Part shown: one piece after another, positions 8,377 to 17,341 of the stretch | Layout: each line of letters starts with the position of its first letter | Numbering within the stretch: position 1 is the first letter of the stretch | DNA from: an uncultured Oscillospiraceae bacterium | Lineage (GTDB): Bacteria; Bacillota; Clostridia; Oscillospirales; Oscillospiraceae | Length of the DNA: 64,000 nt | NCBI GenBank assembly: GCA_947627735.1 | Contig: CANQXG010000005.1 | Coordinates: forward strand, 1-64,000 | Reading direction: 5' to 3' | Notes under the pieces: model-generated | Databases searched by the model: none | Told to the model about the DNA's origin: nothing | Seen by the model: the letters and a program-made list of their open reading frames with translations, nothing else | Program-made: the position numbers and the translations under genes

Positions 8377-9228
8377 TCAGAGCAGGGCGTGGGTGCGCAC
8401 GTACTGGAGGATGGCCCGCAGGCCATCGGGTGTCAGGTGGATGCCGTCGCCGGAGTTGTACGAGGCGATCAGGTTGCCGGTGCTGTCCATGATGGCGTCA
8501 TGGGTGTTGAGATAGTGCAGGCCCATCTCCTCGGCCAGCTGCCGGACCCACTGGTTGGCGGCGTTGATGTTGTCGTTCTTGATGCCCTCCACGGTCATGG
8601 AGTCGATGACGGGGTAGACGGACTGAAGGATGATCTGCGTGTCGGGGCTGGCCTCCTGCAGGGAGGTGATCAGGTCCCGGTAATAGCCCTTGAAGCTGTC
8701 CTCATCCAGGAAGCCGACGCCGTTCAGGCCCAGAGTGATGATGAGGATCTCCGGCTTGCCCTTGGCGGCGCACTCCGGGATGGGGAGGATCTCCGGGTTC
8801 TCCCGGGTGCCGGGAGCGAAGTACTCGATGGTCTCCACAGGCACGTTGAACAGCGCCAGGGTGCCGCTGGCCGGCGTCCAGACCTGGTACTCGGGCAGGA
8901 CTTCATAAAAGCGCAGGCCATAGGTGGTGCTGTCGCCCAGAAAGACCAGCTTATCGATGTACTCCTGGCCCGCGTCCTCCGTTTCCGGCAGCTCCACGGG
9001 GATGGGGGTGGGCTCCGGCGTGGGCGCGGCCGTGGGTTCAGCTGTGGGTTCGGCCAGGGGTTCGGCCGTAGCCTTGGACAGGGCGGGACCGGCGCTCTCC
9101 GCCGTTTCGCCGCTCCGGCGGCCGCCGGCCACGGACACATAGATCAGCACGATCATAAGAAAGATCATCAGCGCCAGCAGCGCGATCATCAGCGGAGGGA
9201 CGCCTCCACGGCGGGTGTTATTTCTCAT
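8377..9228 (-). CDS. SGNH/GDSL-type hydrolase, membrane-anchored (paralogue 3 of 4)
   Basis: A 283-residue paralogue with a membrane helix at about 13-34, a TAEPTAAPTPEPTP-type linker and an SGNH domain carrying GDSTTYG, LGLNG and GDGIHLTPDG. It shares long segments with the neighbour at 7476-8354, such as the VIDSMTVEGIKND stretch and the YLNTHDA block, so the two derive from one another. The Pro/Thr/Glu linker would hold the enzyme away from the membrane within the cell wall. It lies 33 bases after paralogue 2. Confidence 0.85.
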   Translation of the reverse strand: MRNNTRRGGVPPLMIALLALMIFLMIVLIYVSVAGGRRSGETAESAGPALSKATAEPLAEPTAEPTAAPTPEPTPIPVELPETEDAGQEYIDKLVFLGDSTTYGLRFYEVLPEYQVWTPASGTLALFNVPVETIEYFAPGTRENPEILPIPECAAKGKPEILIITLGLNGVGFLDEDSFKGYYRDLITSLQEASPDTQIILQSVYPVIDSMTVEGIKNDNINAANQWVRQLAEEMGLHYLNTHDAIMDSTGNLIASYNSGDGIHLTPDGLRAILQYVRTHALL

Positions 9229-9261
9229 CTGTCTTTATCCTCCTGATTACGCTTTGCCAGC

Positions 9262-10080
9262 TCACAGCCAGGCGTGGGTGCGGATGTACTGGAGCATGGC
9301 GGTCAGACCGGTGGTGTTCATGTGGATGCCCATGCCGTCGCCGTTATCGTAGTCGTGGCGCAGGTTGCCCGTCTCGTCCATGAGCGCGTCGTGGGTGTTG
9401 AGGAAGTGCACCCCCGCCTTTTCCGCCATGTCCCTGATCCAGGTGTTGGCGGCGTTGATCACCATGTTGTTCACGCCCCGGGGGGCCTGGTTGTCATCCA
9501 CCGGGAAGATGCTCTGGCAGATGACCTTGGTCTCCGGGCTGGCGGCGATGATCTGGTCCAGCATGGTGGAGTAGTAATCCCGGAATTGAGTTTCATCCAG
9601 CAGGGCCACGCCGTTCAGGCCCAGGGTGATGATGAGGATCTCCGGCTTGCGCCTGGCGACGCAGTCCGGGATCAGCAGGCTCTCCGCCACGTCGGGGGTG
9701 GCGGGGTCGTAGTATTCGATGGGGTCCACCGGGACGTTGAACAGGCTCATGGTGCACTGGCTGTCCGTCCACACCTGGGTGCGGGGCAGCATGCCGTAGC
9801 CGTACAGCCAGTAGATGGGGCTGTCACCCAAAAAGACCACTTTATCAATGTATTCCTCGCCCGCGTCCGGCGTTTCCGGCAGTTCCACGGGGATAGGGGT
9901 CGGCTCCGGCGTGGGCACGGCGGTGGGCACAGGCGTCGGCTCGGCGCTGGCCTGGGGTTCGCCGCCCCGGCCTACGGTCAGGGACACGTAGATCAGCACG
10001 ATCACCAGAAAGACCATCAGCGCCAGCAGCGCGATCATCAGCGGCGGCATGCCGCCCCGGCGGCGGGTGTTGCTGTTCAT
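9262..10080 (-). CDS. SGNH/GDSL-type hydrolase, membrane-anchored (paralogue 2 of 4)
   Basis: A 272-residue paralogue. Its block I reads GDSPIYW instead of the GDSTTYG of paralogues 3 and 4, keeping the nucleophile serine but changing the residues around it. The Asp/His block is DGMGIHMNTTG, two residues longer in spacing than the DGIHLTP form. The catalytic domain is almost identical to that of paralogue 1. A GTG at 10086 overlaps the previous stop but sits only 3 bases from AGGAGG, while ATG 10080 has a 9-base spacing; I prefer ATG 10080. Confidence 0.83.
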   Translation of the reverse strand: MNSNTRRRGGMPPLMIALLALMVFLVIVLIYVSLTVGRGGEPQASAEPTPVPTAVPTPEPTPIPVELPETPDAGEEYIDKVVFLGDSPIYWLYGYGMLPRTQVWTDSQCTMSLFNVPVDPIEYYDPATPDVAESLLIPDCVARRKPEILIITLGLNGVALLDETQFRDYYSTMLDQIIAASPETKVICQSIFPVDDNQAPRGVNNMVINAANTWIRDMAEKAGVHFLNTHDALMDETGNLRHDYDNGDGMGIHMNTTGLTAMLQYIRTHAWL

Positions 10081-10082
10081 GG

Positions 10083-10979
10083 TCACTGTCCTCCTGCCGG
10101 CGGGGCGTCGTCCAGCCAGGCGTGGGTGCGGATATACTGGAGCATGGCGTTCAGGCCGGTGGTATTCATGTGGATGCCCATGCCGTCGCCGTTGTCGTAG
10201 TCGTGGCGCAGGTTTCCCGTTTCGTCCATGAGCACGTCGTGGGTGTTGAGGAAGTGCACCCCCGCCTTCTCCGCCATGTCCCTGATCCAGGTGTTGGCGG
10301 TGTTGATGACGGCGTTGTTCACCCCCCGGGGGGCCTGGTTGTCGTCCACCGGGAAGATGCTCTGGCAGATGACCTTGGTCTCCGGACTGGCCGCGATGAT
10401 CTGGTCCAGCATGGTGGAGTAGTAATCCCGGAACTGTGTTTCATCCAGCAGGGCCACGCCGTTCAGGCCCAGGGTGATGATGAGGATCTCCGGCTTGCGC
10501 CTGGCGACGCAGTCCGGGATCAGCAGGCTCTCCGCCACGTCGGGGGTGGCGGGGTCGTAGTATTCGATGGGGTCCACCGGGACGTTGAACAGGCTCATGG
10601 TGCACTGGCTGTCCGTCCACACCTGGGTGCGGGGCAGCATGCCGTAGCCGTACAGCCAGTAGATGGGGCTGTCGCCCAAAAAGACCACTTTATCGATGTA
10701 TTCCTCGCCCGCGTCCGGCGTTTCCGGCAGCTCCACGGGCATGGGAGTTGGCTCCGGGGTCGGCTCCGGGGTCGGTTCGGGCGTCGGCTCCGCCGTCGGT
10801 TCCGGTGTGGGCGCGGCGGTGGGTTCCGCCGTGGGGGCGGGAGAGGGGGACGGCGCCTCGGCGTCGGGGCCTGTATAGCGGTGCAGCGTCCACATCAGCG
10901 CGATCAGGGCCAGGACGATGAGCACCGACAGCACGATGATGACCGCCCGGGGCAGGGCTTGTTGGCTGTGCCGGTCCAT
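10083..10979 (-). CDS. SGNH/GDSL-type hydrolase, membrane-anchored (paralogue 1 of 4)
   Basis: A 298-residue protein, first in the cluster. It has a membrane helix at about 11-32, a long linker of repeated PEPT units (about 40-80), then the SGNH domain with GDSPIYW and DGMGIHMNTTG. From GDSP to the C-terminus it differs from paralogue 2 at only a handful of residues (for example NNAVINT versus NNMVINA and DVLMDE versus DALMDE), pointing to recent duplication or gene conversion. The PEPT number differs between copies, so the linker length is variable. ACGGAGG precedes the ATG. Confidence 0.85.
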   Translation of the reverse strand: MDRHSQQALPRAVIIVLSVLIVLALIALMWTLHRYTGPDAEAPSPSPAPTAEPTAAPTPEPTAEPTPEPTPEPTPEPTPMPVELPETPDAGEEYIDKVVFLGDSPIYWLYGYGMLPRTQVWTDSQCTMSLFNVPVDPIEYYDPATPDVAESLLIPDCVARRKPEILIITLGLNGVALLDETQFRDYYSTMLDQIIAASPETKVICQSIFPVDDNQAPRGVNNAVINTANTWIRDMAEKAGVHFLNTHDVLMDETGNLRHDYDNGDGMGIHMNTTGLNAMLQYIRTHAWLDDAPPAGGQ

Positions 10980-11000
10980 GGTTTTCCTCCGTTTCAGAAT

Positions 11001-11028
11001 CTAAGGGGAAGCGGATGCTTCCCCTTAG
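11001..11028 (-). terminator. Perfect hairpin between EF-G-like gene and SGNH cluster
   Basis: A 12-bp perfect stem (11001-11012 with 11017-11028) with a GGAT loop. Neither strand has a good T run directly after it, so it may be a weak terminator, a processing site or partial read-through point between the EF-G-like gene and the SGNH cluster. Confidence 0.45.
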
Positions 11029-11046
11029 CCGTATTTTCGTATTGCC

Positions 11047-13074
11047 TTACTCGGCGGCCAGCGCCTTGGCCTCCTCGATGATCTTCTGCTGGACGTTCAT
11101 GGGGGTTTCGTCGTAGCGGATGAAGTCCAGGGTGAAGGAGCCGCGGCCCTGGGTGATGGAGCGCAGGTCGATGGCGTAGGTGGTCATCTCCGCCATGGGC
11201 ACCTCGGCCTCCACGATCTGCATGCCGTCGTGGGCGTTCATGCCCAGCACGGTGCCGCGCCGCTTGGAGGGGATGTCCGACATGATGTCGCCCAGGTTGG
11301 CGTCGGGCACGGTGACCTTCAGCAGGCCGATAGGCTCCATGATGACGGGGTTGGCGTTCACCAGCTCCTTATAGGCCAGGCCGGCGGCGGTCTTGAAGGC
11401 CATTTCGGAGGAGTCCACGGGGTGGAAGTCGCCGTCGTACAGCACGGCCTTCAGGTACACCATGGGATAGCCCGCCAGCACGCCCTTCAGGCAGCACTCA
11501 CGCAGGCCCTTTTCCACGGCGGGGAAGAAGTTCTTGGGAACGCTTCCGCCGAACACCTCCTCGGCGAAGATCATGTCCTCCTGCTCGTCCTGAGGCTCGA
11601 AGCGGATCTTCACGTCGGCGAACTGGCCGTGGCCGCCGGTCTGCTTCTTGTGCCGGCCATGGGTCTCCAGGGTCTTGCGGATCTTCTCCCGGTAGGCCAC
11701 GCGGGCGGGGGACAGCTCCACCTCCACGCCGAACTTGCTCTTCAGCTTGGAGCACAGCACGTCGATGTGCATATCGCCGGCGCCGGCCACCACCTGCTGG
11801 TGGGTCTCGGCGTTCAGGGTGACGGTGAAGGCCGGGTCCTCCTCGCCCAGACGGGCCAGACCCTGGGCCACCTTGTCGTCCTGGCCCTTTACCTTGGGGG
11901 CGATGGCCATCTGGTAGCAGGGGACGTCGAAGCTGATGCCGGGCAGGGCCTCCACGGCGCCGGCGGCGCAGAGGGTGTCGCCGGTCTTGGTGTCGGTCAG
12001 CTTGCTCACCGCGCCGATGTCGCCGCAGCACAGCTCCGTGACCTCGGTGTTCTTCTTGCCCTGCATGGTGTAGATGTGGCCCAGCTTCTCCTGGGCGCCG
12101 CTGCGGGCGTTGGTGAGGGTCATGTCGGCGGTGACCTTGCCGGAGACGACCTTGAACAGGCTGAACTTGCCGAACTGGTCGGAGATGGTCTTGTAGACAA
12201 GGGCCTTGGCCGGGCCGTCCGCCTGGCAGGGCTTGCCGCCCTCGGCGGGGGTGGGGAAGATGTTCACGATGGCGTCCAGCAGCATCTGGGTGCCCATGCC
12301 GGTGGCGGCGCTGCCGCAGTACACCGGGCAGACGCTGCCCTCGGCCACGGCGGTGCTCAGAGCGCCGGAGATCTCCTCGGGGGACAGCTCCATGGTCTCG
12401 AAGTACTTCTCCATCAGCTCCTCACTGGTCTCCGCCGCGGACTCGGCCAGCTCCGTGTACAGCTCGTCCAGCCGGCCGCTCATGGCGTCGGGCACGGGGA
12501 TCTCCACGCGCTTCTTGCCGTCCATCTTATAGGCCTTGCGGGTGATCACGTCCACCACGCCCACGTACTTGTCCCCGTCCTTGATGGGGGCGGTCATGGC
12601 GCAGACGGAGTTGCCGAAGCGCTCGCGCAGGCCGTCAAAGGTCTTGTCGAAGTCGGCGTGCTCCTCGTCGATCTTGGAGATATAGATGGCCCGGGGCCTG
12701 CCGGCGTCGCGAAGGTACTTCCAGCTCTTCTCGGCGCCCACGTTCACGCCCTCCTTGGCGGCCACGCAGATCACGCCGATGTCCGCCACACGCAGGGCCT
12801 GGTAGACCTCGCCCACGAAGTCGAAGAAGCCCGGGGTGTCGATGATGTTGATCTTGGTATTCTTCCAGACCGCGTTCATGGTGGCGGCGGAGATGCTGAT
12901 CTGGCGGCGGACCTCCTCCGGGTCGTAGTCGGAGACGGTGTTGCCGTCGGTGACCTTGCCCAGACGGTCGGTCATGCCTGCGGTGAAGAGGATGCTCTCT
13001 GCCAGGGAGGTCTTGCCGTTGCCGCCGTGGCCCAGCAGGCAGATGTTGCGGATGGTCTTCAGTTCGTAGCTCAT
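11047..13074 (-). CDS. Elongation factor G-like translational GTPase
   Basis: A 675-residue GTPase with EF-G architecture: G domain (about 1-270), domain II, then domains III-V at the C-terminus. The P-loop is GHGGNGKTS at residues 15-23 and the G3 motif DTPGFFDF starts at 79. The G4 motif reads SKID (133-136) rather than NKxD, a deviation seen in the EF-G-like branch rather than in canonical EF-G. The block TDGNTVSDYDPEE in switch I also fits that branch. So it is probably an auxiliary factor, not the cell's main translocase. It has its own promoter and ribosome-binding site. Confidence 0.88.
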   Translation of the reverse strand: MSYELKTIRNICLLGHGGNGKTSLAESILFTAGMTDRLGKVTDGNTVSDYDPEEVRRQISISAATMNAVWKNTKINIIDTPGFFDFVGEVYQALRVADIGVICVAAKEGVNVGAEKSWKYLRDAGRPRAIYISKIDEEHADFDKTFDGLRERFGNSVCAMTAPIKDGDKYVGVVDVITRKAYKMDGKKRVEIPVPDAMSGRLDELYTELAESAAETSEELMEKYFETMELSPEEISGALSTAVAEGSVCPVYCGSAATGMGTQMLLDAIVNIFPTPAEGGKPCQADGPAKALVYKTISDQFGKFSLFKVVSGKVTADMTLTNARSGAQEKLGHIYTMQGKKNTEVTELCCGDIGAVSKLTDTKTGDTLCAAGAVEALPGISFDVPCYQMAIAPKVKGQDDKVAQGLARLGEEDPAFTVTLNAETHQQVVAGAGDMHIDVLCSKLKSKFGVEVELSPARVAYREKIRKTLETHGRHKKQTGGHGQFADVKIRFEPQDEQEDMIFAEEVFGGSVPKNFFPAVEKGLRECCLKGVLAGYPMVYLKAVLYDGDFHPVDSSEMAFKTAAGLAYKELVNANPVIMEPIGLLKVTVPDANLGDIMSDIPSKRRGTVLGMNAHDGMQIVEAEVPMAEMTTYAIDLRSITQGRGSFTLDFIRYDETPMNVQQKIIEEAKALAAE

Positions 13075-13136
13075 AGGTGTTCTCCTTACATACTATTACT
13101 GGTCGATGTTACATCAGACATTTCTTCCAAATATCT

Positions 13137-13165
13137 ATTATACACGATTGTAAATTTCTTGGCAA
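13137..13165 (-). promoter_or_regulatory. Sigma-A promoter of the EF-G-like gene
   Basis: On the minus strand, TTGCCA (13160-13165) and TATAAT (13137-13142) are separated by exactly 17 bases. The predicted leader is about 55 bases. Confidence 0.75.
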
Positions 13166-13188
13166 CATGTACCGCAACAAAAATCTTC

Positions 13189-15531
13189 TCATCGGCTTTG
13201 TCCCACGGACAGGATCACCACGGGCAGTGCCCACAGCAGCATATAGCTGAGCACGTTGCCGGCGGTGGCGGTGTCGAAGGACCCGGCCCGGAACAGCAGG
13301 AACATGATGACCATGCCGATGGCGGAGCCGGCCAGGGAGATGAGGGTGGCGATGCGGCAGGCGCCGTATAGTTTCCGACCGGACTCGGCCGCGTCCACCA
13401 GCGGCCCCATGCCGGTGCGGGCCATCACCGCGGCCACGGGCCGGTCCGGGTCGGCGGCGGAGGCCGCGATGCGGTAGCGCTCCCGGAAGGTGGGGAAGTT
13501 GAAGCTCTCCGTGGGCACCCGGAACAGCTGCCGGATCATCAGGGGGGTGATGTTGAAGTCCCGGATGGCGAAGATGGGGCGGGTGCGCCCCTGCAGCAGG
13601 GTGACCAGGGCGTCCTGGACGCTGGTCACGGGGATATATTCCACGTTGAACACCCCCACCAGCTCCCCGCTGATGGCGGTGCAGACGGCGTTTTTCACCT
13701 GCATGCCCTGGGGCAGGCGGATGCCCATCAGGTTCATAAAGCCCGCCGAACCCACCAGGATCTGCACCCCGTCCACCTGGGCGGACAGGCCGCCGCCCTC
13801 GTGGCAGCGGAACTCCTGGGGCTGGACCAGCTCATAGCCCCGGCGGTTGATCAGCTCCATGAACACGCCGGTGACGCCGCTGCCGGAGGCGGCCAGAAGG
13901 CTTGCGGTGAAGGAGATCACCCGGTCCACCGGCGCGCCCTCCAGGATGTTGATGCCGCTCAGCTTCATGGTCCCCGGGGGGAACAGGTCCAGGTCGGATA
14001 TGACCACCCGGCGGGTCCGGCCGATGTCGGCGGCGCCGGCATAGCCGGCCACGGCCGCGCCGGAGAACTGGAGCTTCCGGGCTGTCATGGCGTATGGCAG
14101 GGGGAAGCTGAGGAAGGCGGTGAAGGACGCGCCCACGCTCAGCATCGCCGACAGGGTGTGCAGGAAATAGGCCCCCTGGCCGTTGAGGGAGGATATCACC
14201 GACAGCAGGAACGCCGCCGCCAGCAGCAGGGGCGCCGCCGTGGCGTATACGCTCTGGCAGAAGTCCGGCTGCTCACTGCGCCGGACCACGCCCATGATGG
14301 ACCCGTCCGACCGGCACAGATACCGGCCGCTCCGCTCCGGGGCCTGGGCGGTGACGGCGGAGGGACTCCGGGACATGGCCGCCACCCGCATGGTGCGCGC
14401 CCGGGCGGTGCACTCCAGCCGCTCGCCCCACAGCGCGGCGGTGAGGGCGAAGGCCCCCACGGCGCAGAAAGGCAGCTGCTCCCCGTAGCCGAATACCAGC
14501 ATGGCCGCATCCACGCAGCTCATCAGCGCCGCCAGGAAGGCCAGCGACTCGCTGCCCGGCCGCAGCTCAAAAAGCTGCCGCACGCCGGCGGCCAGGATGT
14601 CCAGAGAGGCCATCATCACCGTCAGCAGCAGTATCAAAGACACCCCTGCCTGGACGGTCTGGCTGGCGCCCAGGATGCCCGCCATGGGCAGGCCCATGCT
14701 GATCCAGGCCAGAGTCACGCTCAGCAGCAGACTGACCCGCGCCCGGAACCGGAGCGGACGCAGCTGGCGGACATAGAACCGGTTGGCCTTTTTCGGGCTT
14801 AATTCCTCCGTCTGGCGGATATCCACCGGATCGGGCCAGTTGGCGGCCTCCGCCTTCTGCATCTGGCGGCGGTTGATCCGGGAGGCGGCCAGCCGCACCA
14901 GGGGCTTGAGGAACCGGTCGCCGGCGGAGGGGACGCCGGCTTTGGCCTTGGCGGACGCCTGGGGCGCCCTGCGGCTGCCGGGAGAGGCGGTCCGCTCCCG
15001 GCTGGGCTGCCGGGAGCGGATGGGTCCGCTTGCGAAGGATGGCTCCTCCGACGCCGATACATCGTCCTCCTCCGGCACAGCCTCCTCCTGGGAGGGCTGA
15101 TCGGGGATGTCCAGGTCCAGGGTGATGACCCCGTCGGGGCCGATATGTACCCGGCCGCTGCCCTTGTCCGGGGCGGGGCGGCTCTTCGCCGCCGGCGCCG
15201 CCGTGTCCACCCGGCGGGTGGGTTCGTCCGGGGCTGCGTCCTCCGGCCCGTCAGGCGCGGCGGGCTGCTCCGGTTTCTCCGGGGCGTCCGGCTGCTCCTG
15301 CATGTCCGCCTCATGGGCGGTCTGGCGGCTCATGGTCTCGCCCAGGGCCTCCATGACGATCTGGCGGGAGCGCTGGGCGATGGCCTCGGCGGCCTTGGCC
15401 GGGGGCACGGGTTGGGGCGGCTTTCCCTCCGCGGCGGTCTGGGCGGTCCGCTGGCGATAGCTGTCCAGAAACGACTCTAAGGAGTACTCCCCGAAATCCG
15501 GCAGCAGATTGTCCAAATACCGATCACTCAT
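13189..15531 (-). CDS. Large membrane protein resembling a catalytically dead P-type ATPase
   Basis: A 780-residue protein. Residues 1 to about 240 are low-complexity and charged, rich in Pro, Ala, Glu and Ser. Several membrane helices follow, then a soluble part and two final helices. The order looks like a heavy-metal P-type ATPase: a membrane segment where CPC would lie reads SFPLPY (about 473), a putative phosphorylation loop reads SDLDLFPPGT (about 509) instead of DKTGT, and a segment VDGVQILVGSAGFMN resembles the nucleotide-domain VLVGN block. The phosphorylation motif is broken, so ion pumping is unlikely. ATG 15531 overlaps the rlmB stop by 8 bases, implying coupled translation. No function is known to me. 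Confidence 0.6.
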   Translation of the reverse strand: MSDRYLDNLLPDFGEYSLESFLDSYRQRTAQTAAEGKPPQPVPPAKAAEAIAQRSRQIVMEALGETMSRQTAHEADMQEQPDAPEKPEQPAAPDGPEDAAPDEPTRRVDTAAPAAKSRPAPDKGSGRVHIGPDGVITLDLDIPDQPSQEEAVPEEDDVSASEEPSFASGPIRSRQPSRERTASPGSRRAPQASAKAKAGVPSAGDRFLKPLVRLAASRINRRQMQKAEAANWPDPVDIRQTEELSPKKANRFYVRQLRPLRFRARVSLLLSVTLAWISMGLPMAGILGASQTVQAGVSLILLLTVMMASLDILAAGVRQLFELRPGSESLAFLAALMSCVDAAMLVFGYGEQLPFCAVGAFALTAALWGERLECTARARTMRVAAMSRSPSAVTAQAPERSGRYLCRSDGSIMGVVRRSEQPDFCQSVYATAAPLLLAAAFLLSVISSLNGQGAYFLHTLSAMLSVGASFTAFLSFPLPYAMTARKLQFSGAAVAGYAGAADIGRTRRVVISDLDLFPPGTMKLSGINILEGAPVDRVISFTASLLAASGSGVTGVFMELINRRGYELVQPQEFRCHEGGGLSAQVDGVQILVGSAGFMNLMGIRLPQGMQVKNAVCTAISGELVGVFNVEYIPVTSVQDALVTLLQGRTRPIFAIRDFNITPLMIRQLFRVPTESFNFPTFRERYRIAASAADPDRPVAAVMARTGMGPLVDAAESGRKLYGACRIATLISLAGSAIGMVIMFLLFRAGSFDTATAGNVLSYMLLWALPVVILSVGQSR

Positions 15532-16270
15532 GGCGCTGTCTGACGATCTCATACAGAAGCACCGCCGCCGCGGCGGAGGCGTTCAGGGAGTTGACCTTCC
15601 CCAGCAGGGGGATACTCATGACAAAATCGCAGGCCTCCCGGACAAGCCGGGACATGCCCGCGCCCTCGGACCCGATCACCAGACAGATGGGTCCGCGCAT
15701 ATCGGTCTTCCACAGGGGGCTGCCGCCGCCGGCCTCGGCGCCGTAGATCCAAAGGCCCCGCTGTTTCATGGTCTGCAGAGCGGCGGCCAGATTGGGCACC
15801 CGGGCGATGAGCATATGCTCGGCGGCCCCGGCGCTGGCCTTGTCCGCGGCGGCGGTGATGCCGGCGCTGCGGTGGCGGGGGATCACCACCCCGTGTGCCC
15901 CGGCGCACTCGGCGCAGCGGATCACCGCGCCCAGGTTCCGGGGGTCCTCCAGCCCGTCGCACACCACCACGAAGGGGGCCTGGCCCAGCTGTTCGGCCCG
16001 GTCCAGGATGTCCTCCAGGGTGCAGTACTCCCGGGCGGCTGCCACGGCCACCACGCCCTGGTGGGCGCCGGTGGCGCTCATGGCGTCCAGCTTCCGCCGG
16101 TCGCACTCCGTCACCGCCACGCCGGCGGCGCGGGCGCTGGAGGCGATGAAGGCCAGGGCCTTGTCGGCGCTGCCCCGGACCAGAAAGACCTTGTCCAGGG
16201 GCCGGCCGGCGCGGATGGCCTCCGTGACCGCGTTTTTTCCCGCTATGATGTTTTCATCTGACATATTCAT
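15524..16270 (-). CDS. rlmB: 23S rRNA (guanosine-2'-O-)-methyltransferase RlmB
   Basis: A 248-residue SpoU/TrmH-family methyltransferase. An N-terminal substrate-binding domain (about 1-75) with IIAGKNAVTEAI precedes the SPOUT knot. Family motifs are visible: DPRNLGAVIRCAE (motif 1), LVIGSEGAGMSRL (motif 2) and SIPLLGKVNSLNASAAAAVLLYE (motif 3, split here only to name it). It methylates a guanosine in the ribosomal peptidyl-transferase region. The protein could start at ATG 16270 or 16264; neither has a clear ribosome-binding site, so initiation may be leaderless or weak. It is translationally coupled to the downstream dead-ATPase-like gene. Confidence 0.88.
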   Translation of the reverse strand: MNMSDENIIAGKNAVTEAIRAGRPLDKVFLVRGSADKALAFIASSARAAGVAVTECDRRKLDAMSATGAHQGVVAVAAAREYCTLEDILDRAEQLGQAPFVVVCDGLEDPRNLGAVIRCAECAGAHGVVIPRHRSAGITAAADKASAGAAEHMLIARVPNLAAALQTMKQRGLWIYGAEAGGGSPLWKTDMRGPICLVIGSEGAGMSRLVREACDFVMSIPLLGKVNSLNASAAAAVLLYEIVRQRHE

Positions 16271-16368
16271 ACAGATTGTACTATAACACAAGCCTTCCCA
16301 ATTTGAAAGAGGGAAAATGCCGATTGCCGAAAAATCCCGGGCGGGAGGGAAGAAAAGGCAAATTTGTG

Positions 16369-16397
16369 TGGACTTTGAGTCCAAAAAAGGGTATGAT
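16369..16397 (+). promoter_or_regulatory. Candidate promoter of the rhomboid-like gene
   Basis: TGGACT (16369-16374) and TATGAT (16392-16397) are 17 bases apart on the plus strand, just before the AAGGAGG of the rhomboid-like gene. Confidence 0.45.
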
Positions 16398-16415
16398 TGT
16401 AAGGAGGTGATTGCG

Positions 16416-17288
16416 TTGAGATCCCTGAACCGCAAGATCGACCGGTTCTGCTGGAAGCATCCCCGCTTCGGCATACCCCGGCTGATGATGTTCGTGGTCA
16501 TCGGAAAGATCATCGTGTGGCTGTTCTGCCAGATGGACAGGACCCGCACGCTGGAATATCTGCTGTATTTCGACCCGATGATGTTCTGCCGGGGCCAGGT
16601 GTGGCGTCTGGTCACGTTCGCGCTGGTGCCGGACGCGTCGGGGCTGCTGTGGTTCGCCATCGCCCTGTATTTTTACTACTTCATCGGCAACAGCCTGGAG
16701 CAGGCGTGGGGCGCCGGGCGGTTCACCATATACTACCTCAGCGGCATGGTGATGACGGCGCTGTACTCGCTGGTGTACTACTGGATCAGCGGCACGGCGG
16801 TGTGGGTGAACTCGGCGTATCTGAACCTGTCGCTGTTTTTCGCCTTCGCCACGCTGTGGCCGGACCAGAGGGTGCTGCTGTTCTTCTTCATCCCGGTGAA
16901 GATAAAATGGCTGGCCTGGCTGGACGCGGGCTTGTTCGGCGTGACGGTGGTGCAGTATCTCTTCGCCGGGCAGCTGGGACTGGCGCTGGTGCCCGTGGTG
17001 GCGGTGGGCAATTACCTGCTGTTCTGCGGGGATTGGCTGTTCGACTTCCTCCGGCCGGCGGGGATGCGCCGCCGGGCACAGCAGAAGGCCAAGACCATCC
17101 AGTTCAAGCAGGCGGCGAAGAAGGTGCAGCAACAGCAGCAGAGCCAGCCCTATTCCCGCCGGTGCGAGGTGTGCGGCCGCACGGACCGGGACTTCCCCCA
17201 GCTGGATTTCCGCTACTGCAGCCGGTGCGCGGGGTTCCACTGCTTCTGCGCCGACCACATCAACGATCATATCCACTTTACCGAGTGA
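16416..17288 (+). CDS. Rhomboid/Derlin-like membrane protein with C-terminal zinc ribbon
   Basis: A 290-residue protein starting at TTG 16416, 8 bases after AAGGAGG. About six membrane helices span residues 20-215. The GQVWRLVTF segment in the first loop is characteristic of rhomboid and Derlin folds. I see no GxSG serine motif and no catalytic histidine in the right place, so it looks like a non-proteolytic member. The C-terminus has a basic, Gln-rich linker, then CEVCGRTD and YCSRCAGFHCFCADHINDH, a cysteine/histidine cluster suited to zinc. It may bind membrane proteins or RNA/protein partners; the role is unknown. Confidence 0.65.
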   Translation: MRSLNRKIDRFCWKHPRFGIPRLMMFVVIGKIIVWLFCQMDRTRTLEYLLYFDPMMFCRGQVWRLVTFALVPDASGLLWFAIALYFYYFIGNSLEQAWGAGRFTIYYLSGMVMTALYSLVYYWISGTAVWVNSAYLNLSLFFAFATLWPDQRVLLFFFIPVKIKWLAWLDAGLFGVTVVQYLFAGQLGLALVPVVAVGNYLLFCGDWLFDFLRPAGMRRRAQQKAKTIQFKQAAKKVQQQQQSQPYSRRCEVCGRTDRDFPQLDFRYCSRCAGFHCFCADHINDHIHFTE

Positions 17289-17296
17289 TACATCAC

Positions 17297-17320
17297 CCCG
17301 CCGGCGGGAACGCCGGCGGG
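17297..17320. repeat. Perfect GC-rich hairpin between rhomboid-like and propeller genes
   Basis: A 10-bp perfect stem (17297-17306 with 17311-17320) with a GGAA loop. No T run follows, so it is not a standard terminator; it may slow read-through or stabilise the mRNA end. Confidence 0.5.
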
Positions 17321-17341
17321 TAAGAAACGAAGGGGTCCATA

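Noticed and set aside
7476-10979. Four SGNH genes as an assembly duplication
   Set aside because: Only copies 1 and 2 are nearly identical, and their linkers and N-termini differ, so at least three are clearly distinct genes.
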